Positions 27,379-36,998 of a stretch of DNA of 64,000 nt are shown here, one piece after another. This DNA is from Sphingomonas aliaeris (lineage in GTDB: Bacteria; Pseudomonadota; Alphaproteobacteria; Sphingomonadales; Sphingomonadaceae). Made by a program: the position numbers and the translations under genes. Within the stretch, counting starts at the first letter, position 1. Each line of letters opens with the position of its first letter. The notes under the pieces are model-generated. The model saw only the letters and a program-made list of their open reading frames with translations, made no database searches and was not told where the DNA came from. The stretch is from the NCBI RefSeq assembly GCF_016743815.1, contig NZ_CP061035.1, positions 188,501 to 252,500 on the forward strand. The letters run 5' to 3'.

Positions 27379-27818
27379 TGACCTTCGATATCCGGTACCT
27401 GGATCACCGACAGGAACAGGCCGAGCTGGCGGATCGCCTGCGCGAAGCTTTCGTAATTGACCGGTTTCGTGATGTAGACGTTGCAGCCCAGATCGTAGCA
27501 TCGCTGGATCTCGACCTTGTCGTCCGTCGTGGTCAGCACGACGACCGGCGTGCGCTTCAACGCGGGCTCGCTCTTGATCTTGGCGAGGATGTCGGTGCCG
27601 CTCATGTCCGGCAGGTTGAGATCCAGCAGCACCAGCGCCGGCCCGTTCATCGCCGGTCCGTTCTTGTCGGTAAACAGATAATGCAGCGCGGTCGTGCCGT
27701 CGGTGAAATGCGTGATCTCGTTCATGATGCCGGCGCGACGGATGTTCTTTTCGATCAGCCGCGCATGGCCTTCATCGTCCTCGATCATCACGATGCTGAC
27801 GGAACGGTGGTCGGTCAT
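27375..27818 (-). CDS. Rcp1-like single-domain response regulator
   Basis: Receiver-only protein of 147 aa of the Rcp/phytochrome-associated type. It has IEDDEGHARLIEKNIRRAGI at the N-terminus, phosphoacceptor D66 in LVLLDLNLPDMSG, Thr in VVVLTTTDD and Lys in YITKPVNYESF. The extra loop between beta-2 and D66, with YLFTDKNG, is characteristic of the Rcp family, which receives phosphate from phytochrome-like kinases. It sits between the CHASE3 kinase (4-bp overlap at its start) and the REC-HRXXN kinase (4-bp overlap at its end), which suggests a linear relay. Confidence 0.93.
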   Translation of the reverse strand: MTDHRSVSIVMIEDDEGHARLIEKNIRRAGIMNEITHFTDGTTALHYLFTDKNGPAMNGPALVLLDLNLPDMSGTDILAKIKSEPALKRTPVVVLTTTDDKVEIQRCYDLGCNVYITKPVNYESFAQAIRQLGLFLSVIQVPDIEGQ

Positions 27819-29341
27819 GATACTTCCCCGGATCTCTTTGATTCTGCTTCGGTCAGGACGGCGGGCAGCGTTAGCCGGAAAGTGGCGCCCTTGCCCAGTT
27901 CCGATCGAACGTCGATCACGCCGCCCAGACGGTAGGCGAGTGCGCGGACATGCGCGAGTCCGATACCTTCGCCGGGTTGATCCTGATGCCCCGATCGGCG
28001 GAACAGGTCGAACACGCGCTGGTGGTCGCTGGGCGCGATGCCCCGGCCGTTATCCTCGATTTCGTAGACGATGCGCGATCCCGTCTTTTCGCCGCGCACC
28101 ACGATGCGGCCCGGGCGGCCGGGTTGCAGATATTTGACCGCATTCTCGATCAGATTGGAGAAGATCTGCTCGATCGCCAGCCGGTCGGTGACGATTCCGG
28201 GCAAAGTCCCTTCGACTGCGATCGTCGCATCGCGATCCTCCGTCAGGTGTTTCAGCGATCCGTCGATCGTCTGCACCATCGCACCCATGCCCACCGGCTC
28301 GGGGGAAATGACGCGCCGCCCCTCTCGCGATAGCTTGAGGATCGCATTGATCAGCCGATCCATTTTCTGGGTGGACGTACGGATGAAGCGGATCGCCTCG
28401 GGCAGGTCTTCGCGCGCCGCCAGCCGGGCATCCTCGGTGACGATGTCGGGCGCGGTCGCCTCGGCGCGATCGATCAGGTCGGTGATCGCCACGGTGGCGG
28501 TGTCGAGTTCGGCGGTGAACCCCATCACGTTGACCAACGGGGAGCGCAAATCGTGGCTGACGATATAGGCGAAGCGCTGTATTTCCTCGTTCGCGCGCGA
28601 CAGGTCCGCCGTGCGTTCCTCGACCAGTTCCTCCAGCGTGTCGGCGAAATCGCGAAGATCGTCGCGCGAGGCGGACAGATCGCGCGTATAGCGCAGGACG
28701 GTGGCCAATGTCGCCATCGCGACCAGCAGCAGCAGCACGCCGGTCAACGCGAGAATGCCGTAGAAGATCGTCACGCTGGACTGCAATTCGCGATCGCGAA
28801 TGGCGAGCAGGCGCTGTTCCTCGGCAGTCATCGCCGCCAAAGTCGCGCGCACGCCCTTCATGCGGGCCGCGCCGGTTTCCGCGACGAACGCGTCAATCGC
28901 CGCCTGCTGCCGCCCAGCCGCCATCAGCGTGATCGACTGGTTGCGATAGGCGAGGATATCGCGGACCTGCGCTTGCAGGCGCACGATGTTGCCGCGCTGC
29001 CGTGGATTGTCGTCGGTCAGGCGCATGACTCGCGACAGTGCGGGGGAAAGCGTCGCGGCGACGTCGCGGTAACTGTCGAGATAGACCTGCTGACCGGTCA
29101 GCAGATATCCGCGCCGTACCGTTTCCGCGCGCTCGATCGCCGTCGTCACTTTCGTGACCGCGAGTTCGACTTCGTAGGTATGAGTGACCCAGCGGCCATG
29201 ATCCTGGCTGCGCTTGGTCGACCAGGCGGCAGCGAAGATCGCCGTGATCAGCGCAAGGAAGCCGACCGCGAGGCACGCCACCAGGAAGCGGCGTGCAAGC
29301 CCCTCCCGTACACCCAGTCGTTGGAGAAGCGGCCTTGCCAT
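27815..29341 (-). CDS. CHASE3-domain sensor histidine kinase
   Basis: Inner-membrane sensor kinase of 508 aa. The first membrane segment (about 18-42) and the second (about 190-216) flank a CHASE3 periplasmic sensor domain rich in helices (TTAIERAETVRRGYLLTGQQ). A coiled linker (about 220-265) leads into HisKA with YIVSHDLRSPLVNVMGFTAE and HATPase_c with IFSNLIENAVKYL, DNGRGIAP and GEGIGLAHVRALA. It is the first gene of the run and overlaps the Rcp-like regulator by 4 bp. Its kinase core is the phytochrome-like type that usually partners Rcp regulators, yet the sensor is CHASE3, so the input is not light by this evidence. Confidence 0.93.
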   Translation of the reverse strand: MARPLLQRLGVREGLARRFLVACLAVGFLALITAIFAAAWSTKRSQDHGRWVTHTYEVELAVTKVTTAIERAETVRRGYLLTGQQVYLDSYRDVAATLSPALSRVMRLTDDNPRQRGNIVRLQAQVRDILAYRNQSITLMAAGRQQAAIDAFVAETGAARMKGVRATLAAMTAEEQRLLAIRDRELQSSVTIFYGILALTGVLLLLVAMATLATVLRYTRDLSASRDDLRDFADTLEELVEERTADLSRANEEIQRFAYIVSHDLRSPLVNVMGFTAELDTATVAITDLIDRAEATAPDIVTEDARLAAREDLPEAIRFIRTSTQKMDRLINAILKLSREGRRVISPEPVGMGAMVQTIDGSLKHLTEDRDATIAVEGTLPGIVTDRLAIEQIFSNLIENAVKYLQPGRPGRIVVRGEKTGSRIVYEIEDNGRGIAPSDHQRVFDLFRRSGHQDQPGEGIGLAHVRALAYRLGGVIDVRSELGKGATFRLTLPAVLTEAESKRSGEVS

Positions 29342-29398
29342 CGGACCGCTCTTACGCAGCCGTTACGATCAACGCCAGCATGTGACGGTTGACTTCGA

Positions 29399-30168
29399 TC
29401 AATCGTCCCACAGCAGCGAACCCTGCAGCGTGGGCCGCCCGACCATACCGCCGCCACGCCGGCGCGCGGCTTCGGTTTCCGCCGTGAAGCGCACGTCTAT
29501 GTCGCGGTCGCCCAGGAACTTGTTGAGGCTGTCCTCGTCGATCTCCTGCCACGATTTGCCCCGGTCTGGGCCGAAACGGACCCGCGGCAGCAGGCCGGGC
29601 TGGTTCGACCAGGCGATCAGTTGCGCGACGCTCGCCTCGTTCAGCATGTCGCGCAGGTGGAATGCTGTGACGTATGCATCCGGAAACGCGCGGTGTGCCG
29701 GCAGGCCGCGTTCGTGATCGATCCCCGCCGGCTTGCGCCAATAGCGCAGCACCTGATTGGAAAAGCTCGGCGAATCGGGCCACAGCCGCAGGGCGCACTT
29801 CCACGTGCAGATCCAGTCCGCACCGCGCGTCAGCGCCGGGGTGCAATATTGCTCCTCGAACGTCGCACGGTGCGCCGCCAGCGCGATGCGTCGCGGATAG
29901 GGATCGAGCACGGGGCGCGCGACATCCTGCCAGAACGGCTCGTTCGCGACCTGTTCGTCCAAGATATGATGCACGGCCTGCGTGATCGGCGGGATCGGAC
30001 GGCCGGGATTGACGAAGCGCTGTCCGCCCTCGCCATACAGGTCCCAGCGTCCGTCCGGACCGAGTGCGACATCCTGCCACCCGATCTCGCACACGCCATG
30101 CATCGGGGGCGCCTGGCCGGTGGTTTCGAGGTCGATGACGCGGATGATCGAAGGCTGGGGGGAGGCAT
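29399..30168 (-). CDS. DnaQ-type 3'-5' exonuclease, probable 1-bp indel near the start
   Basis: DEDD-family exonuclease similar to the epsilon proofreading fold. The Exo I motif is [14 protein letters not shown], with [12 protein letters not shown] (Exo II region) and [19 protein letters not shown] (Exo III, H-x-A-x-x-D-A). The C-terminal 80 residues after that are family-specific. In the given sequence no good in-frame start exists: the nearest ATG (30286) has no ribosome site and adds about 45 unrelated residues. An ATG at 30168 is one base out of frame; adding one C to the six-C run at 30157-30162 (minus strand) would give [19 protein letters not shown] annotate from that ATG; as printed, the frame changes in that run. 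Substrate unknown, and not the main epsilon subunit judging by length and tail. Confidence 0.75.
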
Positions 30169-30303
30169 CGGTGCCTAAGTGGAGGTTCGCATGCCCGAAT
30201 GCCAGCTTTTCCGTGCGATACCGCCTGTCGGGTTCGCAATGCTTGCCCCGCGCGTGCGCGGCTGATACCCGCCCGCGACCCAACATCGCCGGAGTTCGCC
30301 GCC

Positions 30304-31521
30304 ATGTCCGACCAGATCAACAGAGTCGTCCTCGCTTATTCGGGCGGCCTCGACACCAGCGTCATCCTGAAATGGCTGCAGCAGACGTATAAGTGCGAAG
30401 TCGTGACCTTCACCGCCGATCTGGGGCAGGGCGAGGAACTGGAGCCGGCACGTCAGAAGGCACAGATGGCGGGTGTGAAGCCCGAGCATATCTTCATCGA
30501 CGATCTGCGCGAGGAATTCGTGCGGGATTACGTCTTCCCGATGATGCGATCGAACGCGTTGTACGAGGGGCTGTACCTGCTCGGCACGTCGATCGCGCGG
30601 CCGCTGATCGCCAAACGGCAGATCGAGATCGCAAAGATGCTGAACGCCGACGCGGTCAGCCACGGCGCGACCGGCAAGGGGAACGACCAGGTCCGCTTCG
30701 AACTGGGCTATTACGCGCTGGCGCCCGACATTAAGGTGATCGCGCCGTGGCGCGAATGGGATCTGACCAGCCGCACCAAGCTGATCGAATTCGCCGAACA
30801 GCACCAGATTCCGGTCAGCAAGGACAAGCGCGGCGAGGCGCCGTTCTCGACCGACGCGAACATGCTGCACACCTCGTCCGAGGGCAAGGTGCTGGAGGAT
30901 CCGTGGGACGAGGTGCCGGACTATGTCTATTCGCGCACGGTGAACCCAGAAGACGCACCGAACGAGCCGGAGACGATCACGATCGATTTCGAACGCGGCG
31001 ACGGCGTGGCGGTCAACGGCGTCGGTATGTCCCCCGCCACCTTGCTGGAAACGCTGAACGAACTGGGTCGCAAGCACGGCATCGGACGGCTCGATCTGGT
31101 CGAGAACCGCTTCGTCGGCATGAAGTCGCGCGGCATGTACGAGACACCGGGCGGCACGATCTATCACCTCGCACATCGCGGCATCGAGCAACTGACGCTG
31201 GATCGTGGCGCGGCGCATCTGAAGGACGAACTCGCCCCGCGTTACGCCGAGCTGATCTATAACGGCTTCTGGTTCAGCCCGGAGCGCGAGATGCTGCAGG
31301 CGGCGATCGACCACAGCCAGGAAAAGGTCACCGGAACGGTGCGGCTGAAGCTGTACAAGGGTTCGGTCAACGTCACCGGGCGCAAATCGCCTTTCTCGCT
31401 CTATTCCGAAAAGGTCGTGACGTTCGAAGACGATCAGGGCGCGTACGACCAGCGTGATGCGGCCGGTTTCATCAAGTTGCAGGCGCTGCGCCTGCGCCTT
31501 CTGGGTCGGCGCGACCGCTAG
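30304..31521 (+). CDS. argG: Argininosuccinate synthase
   Basis: ArgG, 405 aa, condenses citrulline and aspartate with ATP to argininosuccinate in arginine synthesis. The PP-loop ATP motif is [16 protein letters not shown], followed by family blocks [34 protein letters not shown] and [15 protein letters not shown]. Length is normal for the type I enzyme. The ATG at 30304 follows GGAG, and the long upstream in-frame extension is not used. It is divergent from the exonuclease gene and stands alone, as is common for argG. Confidence 0.97.
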   Translation: MSDQINRVVLAYSGGLDTSVILKWLQQTYKCEVVTFTADLGQGEELEPARQKAQMAGVKPEHIFIDDLREEFVRDYVFPMMRSNALYEGLYLLGTSIARPLIAKRQIEIAKMLNADAVSHGATGKGNDQVRFELGYYALAPDIKVIAPWREWDLTSRTKLIEFAEQHQIPVSKDKRGEAPFSTDANMLHTSSEGKVLEDPWDEVPDYVYSRTVNPEDAPNEPETITIDFERGDGVAVNGVGMSPATLLETLNELGRKHGIGRLDLVENRFVGMKSRGMYETPGGTIYHLAHRGIEQLTLDRGAAHLKDELAPRYAELIYNGFWFSPEREMLQAAIDHSQEKVTGTVRLKLYKGSVNVTGRKSPFSLYSEKVVTFEDDQGAYDQRDAAGFIKLQALRLRLLGRRDR

Positions 31522-31600
31522 GCAAAGTTATTCCTTACAATTGCCTGCGCGGGACTGAACAGACAACGGACGATTAACCGTGCGCCATTAGACCCGGCCC

Positions 31601-33355
31601 ATGGCTTCCACGGCATCACGGCGGGATTGGCAGGGCGACGCTTGGGCGGCGATCCTGCTGGCGTTCGCGCTCGTCCTCGCCTGGAGTCTCCGCGACTGGC
31701 AGAACCTTTCGGCGCTGCGATTGCCCGACACGGACGACGTCATGCGGCTGCAGCAGATCCGCGACTGGCTCGCCGGGCAGCGTTTCAGCGACGTATCGCA
31801 GCATCGGCTGGGGGCAGGCGGCCTGCCGATGCACTGGTCGCGGCTTCCGGATCTTGTGCCGGGCGCGATCATCGCCGCCCTTGCCCCGCTGGCGGGCCGA
31901 CATGCGGCGGAGATCGCGGCGGTGATCATCTGGCCCGCGATGCTGCTGACGATCGCCTTGTTCCTGATCGCGCGCATCGCCCGCGCGCTGGGCGGCGCCG
32001 AGATCGCGCGCACGGCCCTGATCGTCGCCGCGATCGCCTATCCATCCTCGACGATCTTCCTGCCCGGACGGATCGACCATCACGGCTTCCAGATCGTCCT
32101 GCTGCTCGTCATCGTCCTTGCCCTGATCACCGGGCGAGGGATGGAGCGCGCATTGGTGGCGGGGTTCGCCGCAGCCGCCAGCATCGCGATCGGGCTGGAG
32201 ACGCTGCCCTTGATCGGCGTGGCCGGCGCGGTGCTGGTCGTCCGGTGGATCATCGGCGGATCGGACGACGCGCTGATGGGCTTCGGTATTGCGCTTGCCG
32301 CGGGATTGCTGACCGCCAACACGATGCTGCGAACCGACCAGTTTCTGTATCCCGCCTGCGACGGATTCACCGCGATCGCGTGGCGCGCCTTCCAGTTCGC
32401 CGCATTCGCACCGATCATCCTCGCGATCGCCGGTTATGCGAGCAAGCGGCGCGACGTTCGGGCCGCGCTGGCGGGCGCCGCCGGCATCGTGACCGCGGCC
32501 GGCGTGTGGCGCGGCGCGCCGCAATGCCTGTCTCCCTACGGCAATGTGGACCCGATGCTCGCGCGCATGTGGCTGGCGAATGTCGGGGAAGCGCAGTCGC
32601 TGTTCGCCGCACCCACGGTGACGGCGCTGGGCTATGCCGGCCTGATGGTCGCCGGAATCGTCGCAAGCACGTGGCGGCTGTACAGGACGCGACGGGCGGG
32701 GTGGGGCGTGTTGCTGGCGTTCCAGGCGGGCGCGCTGATCCTGACCTGCATCCAGTTGCGTGGCGCCTATGCCGGGGCGATCCTCGCCGCCCCGGCGCTG
32801 GCGGCGGTCATATCGATCGCACGACGTCGCGGTACGGGCGCGCTCGCGGCCGCGTGGATCGGATCCGCGGGCATGCTGTATCCGCTGGCCGCAAATGCGC
32901 TGACCCCGGCCGACATGCATGCCCCGTCATCGCCGTCCACGGCACGACCGGGCGGATCCTGCACGTCGCGCGAGGCGCTGGCCCGCCTCGCGCGACTGCC
33001 CGGCGGACGGTTGATCGCGCCGCTCGACCTTGGGGCCTATGCGATCGGCGCGACCGGATTGTCGGTCGTCGGCGCGCCGTATCATCGCGGCGATCACGGC
33101 AATACCGCCGTCTATCGTTTCTATCTCGGGTCGGCGGCCGAGGCGGAGGCGATCGCGCGGCACTGGCACCTGCGCTATGCCGCCGTGTGCCCGGACAGTT
33201 TCGGTGAACTCGGCCCGGCCGATCGGGGCAGCCTGATCGCTCGACTCCGCGCCGGCCATGCGCCTGACTGGATGCGACCAGTCGAAGGGCCGGATGACGG
33301 ATTGATCCTGTTTGCGATCGAACCACGCTTGTTCGGGCGCCCCGCAACGCTGTAA
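31601..33355 (+). CDS. Polytopic membrane protein with GT-C-like motifs
   Basis: Membrane protein of 584 aa with about 12 hydrophobic segments. After the first helix there is an acidic loop ALRLPDTDDVMRLQQIRDWL and later FLPGRIDHHGFQIV. The DTDD and DHH elements resemble the first acidic motif and the DHH-containing loop of STT3/AglB-type GT-C oligosaccharyltransferases, though overall similarity cannot be judged by eye. The C-terminal 150 residues are partly soluble, including GGSCTSREALARLARLPGGR. Another large membrane protein starts 9 bp after its stop, so the two probably form an operon. Function unknown. Confidence 0.7.
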   Translation: MASTASRRDWQGDAWAAILLAFALVLAWSLRDWQNLSALRLPDTDDVMRLQQIRDWLAGQRFSDVSQHRLGAGGLPMHWSRLPDLVPGAIIAALAPLAGRHAAEIAAVIIWPAMLLTIALFLIARIARALGGAEIARTALIVAAIAYPSSTIFLPGRIDHHGFQIVLLLVIVLALITGRGMERALVAGFAAAASIAIGLETLPLIGVAGAVLVVRWIIGGSDDALMGFGIALAAGLLTANTMLRTDQFLYPACDGFTAIAWRAFQFAAFAPIILAIAGYASKRRDVRAALAGAAGIVTAAGVWRGAPQCLSPYGNVDPMLARMWLANVGEAQSLFAAPTVTALGYAGLMVAGIVASTWRLYRTRRAGWGVLLAFQAGALILTCIQLRGAYAGAILAAPALAAVISIARRRGTGALAAAWIGSAGMLYPLAANALTPADMHAPSSPSTARPGGSCTSREALARLARLPGGRLIAPLDLGAYAIGATGLSVVGAPYHRGDHGNTAVYRFYLGSAAEAEAIARHWHLRYAAVCPDSFGELGPADRGSLIARLRAGHAPDWMRPVEGPDDGLILFAIEPRLFGRPATL

Positions 33356-33364
33356 GGCCGTTCG

Positions 33365-35023
33365 ATGCAGGTTGAGGACAGGCAGAGCAGCGGCGAGACG
33401 CTGCACTGGTGGCAGACGCGGTGGTTCGTGGCGTTGATGGTGCTGGCCGCCATCATTCCCCTGCTCAAACCCGATATTCCGCCGCTGGTCGACCTGCCCG
33501 GACATATGGGGCGCTACCGCGTCCAACTCGACATGGACACGGTTCCGTGGCTGCGCGACTGGTATAATTTCCAATGGTCGCTGATCGGCAATCTTGGCAT
33601 CGACCTGCTGGTCGTGCCGCTGGCGCCGGTGTTCGGGCTGGAACTCGCGGTCAAGCTGATCGTGATCAGCATTCCCGCGCTGACGGTGCTCGGGCTGCTG
33701 TGGATCGCGCGCGAGGTGCATGGCCGCATACCGCCGACCGCTCTCTTCGCGCTGCCTCTGGCCTATAGTTTTCCGTTCCAGTTCGGTTTCGTCAATTTCG
33801 CGCTCGCTATGGCGATCGCGCTCAACGCCTTCGCCCTGTGGTTGCGGCTCGCGCGGCTCGGACGGCTGAAACTGCGCGCGATCATCTTCCTGCCTTTGTC
33901 GGTCGCATTGTGGATCTGCCACACGTTCGGCTGGGGCGTGCTGGGTGTACTGGCCTTCTCTGCCGAAATGGTGCGGCAGCACGATGCGATGACCGGGCGC
34001 CGCGTGCCGGGCACGTTATGGCAACGGGTCAAGCGCGGGCACTGGGTCGAGGCATGGTTCAAGGCCGGGCTGAACTGCCTGCCGCTCGCGATACCGATGG
34101 TGATGATGATCCTGTGGCGCAGCGGCGAACACGTCGCCGGCCAGACCGGGGACTGGTTCAACTGGCAGGCGAAGGTAAGCTGGCTGACCAAGGTGCTGGC
34201 GGATCGCTGGCAGGCGTTCGACATCGCCGCGACGGCCGTGTTGTACCTGATCCTGTTCAAGGGTTTCCGCGACCCGAACGTGGAATATTCGCGTAATCTG
34301 GGCCTGTCGGCCTTGTTCCTGCTCGCTGTGTTCATCGTCCTGCCGCGCATCGTGTTCGGGTCTGCTTATGCCGATATGCGGCTGGCGCCGTTCATGATCG
34401 CGATCGCGGTGATCGCGCTGCGCCCGAAACCGGGTCTTTCGATCCGCGGCGCGTCGACGCTGGCCGTGCTCGGCTGTGCGTTCTTCCTGGTGCGGATGGG
34501 GGCGGGGACGGTCAGCTACTGGATGTTCGACCAGACCTACGATCGCGAGTTGAAGGCGCTGGACCATGTGCCGATCGGCGCGCGGCTGGTGACGTTCGTC
34601 GGGCAAAGATGCGGCAACCGCTGGTTCATGACGCGGCTGGAGCATATCCCGGCAATCGCGCTGGAACGGCGACTGGCCTATTCGAACGACCAATGGTCGA
34701 TGGCCGGCGCGCAGTTGCTGACGACGAAATATCTTCCGGCGGGCAAATTTTCGCATGATCCGTCGCAGATCGTGACGAGCATCCAGTGCCCGCGCGAATG
34801 GTGGCGGCCGATCAACCGTGCGCTCGCCCGCTTCCCGCGCAACGCCTATGACTATGTCTGGCTGGTCCAGCCGCCGGCCTATGACCCCAAATACAATCAG
34901 GGTCTGGTCGAGGTGTGGCGCGACGGTACCAGCGTGCTGTTCAAGGTCGATCACTCGCGGCCCGGCATCTTCGTCAGCGATGCCGAGATCCATCCGAAGA
35001 TTATATGGCGGGCGCCTTTCTGA
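33365..35023 (+). CDS. Polytopic membrane protein, unknown function
   Basis: Membrane protein of 552 aa with about 10-12 segments and a soluble C-terminal third. The first extracytoplasmic loop reads DIPPLVDLPGHMGRYRVQLD, with an acidic-His cluster, as in GT-C-like enzymes. The C-terminal domain has VGQRCGNRWFMTRLEHIPAI and a conserved-looking region ending in KVDHSRPGIFVSDAEIHPKI. It lies 9 bp after the preceding membrane protein and overlaps the convergent acyltransferase gene by 23 bp. A role in surface glycan transfer is a guess from topology alone. Confidence 0.65.
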   Translation: MQVEDRQSSGETLHWWQTRWFVALMVLAAIIPLLKPDIPPLVDLPGHMGRYRVQLDMDTVPWLRDWYNFQWSLIGNLGIDLLVVPLAPVFGLELAVKLIVISIPALTVLGLLWIAREVHGRIPPTALFALPLAYSFPFQFGFVNFALAMAIALNAFALWLRLARLGRLKLRAIIFLPLSVALWICHTFGWGVLGVLAFSAEMVRQHDAMTGRRVPGTLWQRVKRGHWVEAWFKAGLNCLPLAIPMVMMILWRSGEHVAGQTGDWFNWQAKVSWLTKVLADRWQAFDIAATAVLYLILFKGFRDPNVEYSRNLGLSALFLLAVFIVLPRIVFGSAYADMRLAPFMIAIAVIALRPKPGLSIRGASTLAVLGCAFFLVRMGAGTVSYWMFDQTYDRELKALDHVPIGARLVTFVGQRCGNRWFMTRLEHIPAIALERRLAYSNDQWSMAGAQLLTTKYLPAGKFSHDPSQIVTSIQCPREWWRPINRALARFPRNAYDYVWLVQPPAYDPKYNQGLVEVWRDGTSVLFKVDHSRPGIFVSDAEIHPKIIWRAPF

Positions 35024-36146
35024 ACGGGGTCAGTTCGCCGAGATAGTCCTGATCCGCCTCGACCGATTCCCGTTCGCGGACCAGGAAATCGGCGATCGCA
35101 CGGCGGAAGTTCGGATCGGGAATATAGTGGGCGGACCAGGTCGTGACGGGGACATAGCCGCGCGCCAATTTGTGTTCGCCCTGCGCACCGGCCTCGACCG
35201 TCTTCAATCCCCGCGCGATCGCGGCGTCGATCGCCTGATAGTAACAGAGTTCGAAATGCAGGAAGGGCACGTCCTCGCTGCACCCCCAATAGCGGCCGTA
35301 CAAGGTATCCGCGCCGATCAGGTTTAGCGCGCCGGCAATCGGCACGCCGTCCCGATCGGCCATGATCAGCAATATGCGATCCGCCATGTCCCGCCCGAGC
35401 AGCGAAAAGGCCTGCCGCGTCAGATAGGGGCGGCCCCATTTGCGGTTGCCCGTGTCCTGATAGAAGATCCAGAACGCATCCCAGTCTGCCTCGGTGATCT
35501 CGGCACCGGTCAGGTGGCGGATCGTCAGGCCCTTAACCGCGGTAGCGCGCTCCTTGCGGATCGCCTTGCGTTTCCGGCTGGCAAGCGCGGCCAGGAAATC
35601 GTCGAAGGTCGAATAGTCCTGATTCTGCCAGTGGAACTGCGTGCCGGCGCGGATCAGCCAGCCAGCCGCCTCGAACAGCGGAACCTGTTCCGGCGCGATG
35701 AAGGTCGCATGCGCGGAGGACAGGCCATGCTGGTCGGTCACTGCCTCGATCGCGGCGATCAACGGTGCTGCATAGGATTCGTCCTTCAGCAGCAGGCGCG
35801 GGCCGGGGACCGGGGTGAATGGCGCTGCGATCTGGAGCTTGGGGTAATATCGCCCGCCGGCCCGTTCCCACGCATCGGCCCAGCCATGATCGAAGACGTA
35901 TTCGCCTTGGCTGTGGCTCTTGGCATAAGCGGGCGCGATCGCGGCGGGATGACCGTCCGGCCCGTCGATCACGATCGGGATCGGTTGCCAGCCGGTACGC
36001 GCCGTCGCGCTGCCCGATCGTTCCATGACCGACAGGAAGGCATAGCTAAGGAACGGATTGTCCGCTCCGGCGCACGCGTCCCAATCGGCAGCGGGAATGG
36101 CGGCGACGCCGTCGGCGAGGCGAGCGGTAACGGCGGTGTCTGGCAT
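35001..36146 (-). CDS. GNAT/FemAB-type acyltransferase (COG3146 family)
   Basis: Protein of 381 aa in the COG3146 (DUF482) peptidogalycan-biosynthesis/GNAT family. Typical blocks are ADNPFLSYAFLSVMERSGSA near the N-terminus, YVFDHGWADAWERAGGRYYP, and the C-terminal GAQGEHKLARGYVPVTTWSA with the E-H-K triad of the family. The ATG at 36146 (MPDTAVTARL) is chosen; the open frame extends upstream but into the next gene. Its 3' end overlaps the convergent membrane protein gene by 23 bp. The substrate is unknown; homologues transfer acyl or amino-acyl groups. Confidence 0.85.
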   Translation of the reverse strand: MPDTAVTARLADGVAAIPAADWDACAGADNPFLSYAFLSVMERSGSATARTGWQPIPIVIDGPDGHPAAIAPAYAKSHSQGEYVFDHGWADAWERAGGRYYPKLQIAAPFTPVPGPRLLLKDESYAAPLIAAIEAVTDQHGLSSAHATFIAPEQVPLFEAAGWLIRAGTQFHWQNQDYSTFDDFLAALASRKRKAIRKERATAVKGLTIRHLTGAEITEADWDAFWIFYQDTGNRKWGRPYLTRQAFSLLGRDMADRILLIMADRDGVPIAGALNLIGADTLYGRYWGCSEDVPFLHFELCYYQAIDAAIARGLKTVEAGAQGEHKLARGYVPVTTWSAHYIPDPNFRRAIADFLVRERESVEADQDYLGELTPFRKAPAI

Positions 36147-36225
36147 TACCGCCAAAATAGGATGCCCGGTGCCTCGGTCCAAGGCTTGGCCGGACGGAGC
36201 CGCCGCATTCGGGCAGGCCGGCGGC

Positions 36226-36855
36226 TTATTCTTTCCACGCCCAATAGAGCTGCGCGGGGGGAACGTTCCACCATTCCATCGCATGGTCGATGCGGGGGAT
36301 ATAGGGTTCGATGAAATCGCGGCATTTGGGCGAATATTGATAGACGAGGAAGGCACCGCCAGACCGCAGCACGTCCGCCGTAGCCTGTCCGATCGCATCG
36401 CCGACCCCGGCTGGCAGCGTAGAGAAAGGCAAGCCGGACAAGACGTAGTCGGCCTTTTCATGCCCGTGGTCGGCGACGATCTGGATCACGTCGGCGGCGG
36501 AACCCAGTACGGCGGAGAAGCGCGGGTCGACGATCTCGTGCCGCAAGTAGCGGATGAAATCAGGATTGGTGTCGATCGCGATATAGGTCGCATCGGCGGG
36601 CAGGTTATCGAGGATCGTGCGGCAATAGGTGCCGACGCCCGGCCCGTATTCGACGAACACTTTGGTATTCGCCCAGTCGCAGCGGCTGAGCATCTTGTTG
36701 ACGAGCGTCTGCGACGACGGGACCAGCGCGCCAACCATCACCGGATGCTTCAGGAACCCTTTCAGGAACATACCGAAAGGCGAAGGGATGCCGGCGGCCT
36801 GTCGAAGCTGGCGGCGTTCGCGCCGTGCGGCAGCGGTTGAAACGGGCACAGGCAA
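36226..36855 (-). CDS. SAM-dependent phospholipid N-methyltransferase-like protein
   Basis: Class I methyltransferase of 209 aa. An amphipathic basic N-terminus precedes FGMFLKGFLKHPVMVGALVP, then SAM motif I VEYGPGVGTYCRTIL and VLSGLPFSTLP, the NPPF-like catalytic loop of the PmtA / rRNA-dimethylase-like family. This matches bacterial phospholipid N-methyltransferases of the Rhodobacter type, which make phosphatidylcholine precursors; another lipid or small molecule is possible. A hairpin (36198-36226) sits at the stop codon. It is divergent from the ABM-domain gene. Confidence 0.8.
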   Translation of the reverse strand: MPVPVSTAAARRERRQLRQAAGIPSPFGMFLKGFLKHPVMVGALVPSSQTLVNKMLSRCDWANTKVFVEYGPGVGTYCRTILDNLPADATYIAIDTNPDFIRYLRHEIVDPRFSAVLGSAADVIQIVADHGHEKADYVLSGLPFSTLPAGVGDAIGQATADVLRSGGAFLVYQYSPKCRDFIEPYIPRIDHAMEWWNVPPAQLYWAWKE

Positions 36856-36998
36856 TCCTTGTCTTCATCGTTCGCGTCGTCGTGACGACATGCTCCCGGC
36901 ACCCGTCGCAAACTTGCAACGAACATTCAAGCGCTCGGGTTGCACCGTCATGGCTCACCTAGGTTTGCGAACGCCATCTAAACGCTTAAGCGACGATT

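Noticed and set aside
31519..31546. AGGCAA/TTGCCT after argG as a terminator
   Set aside because: Six weak pairs around a 14-nt loop and no U-run; too unstable to claim.
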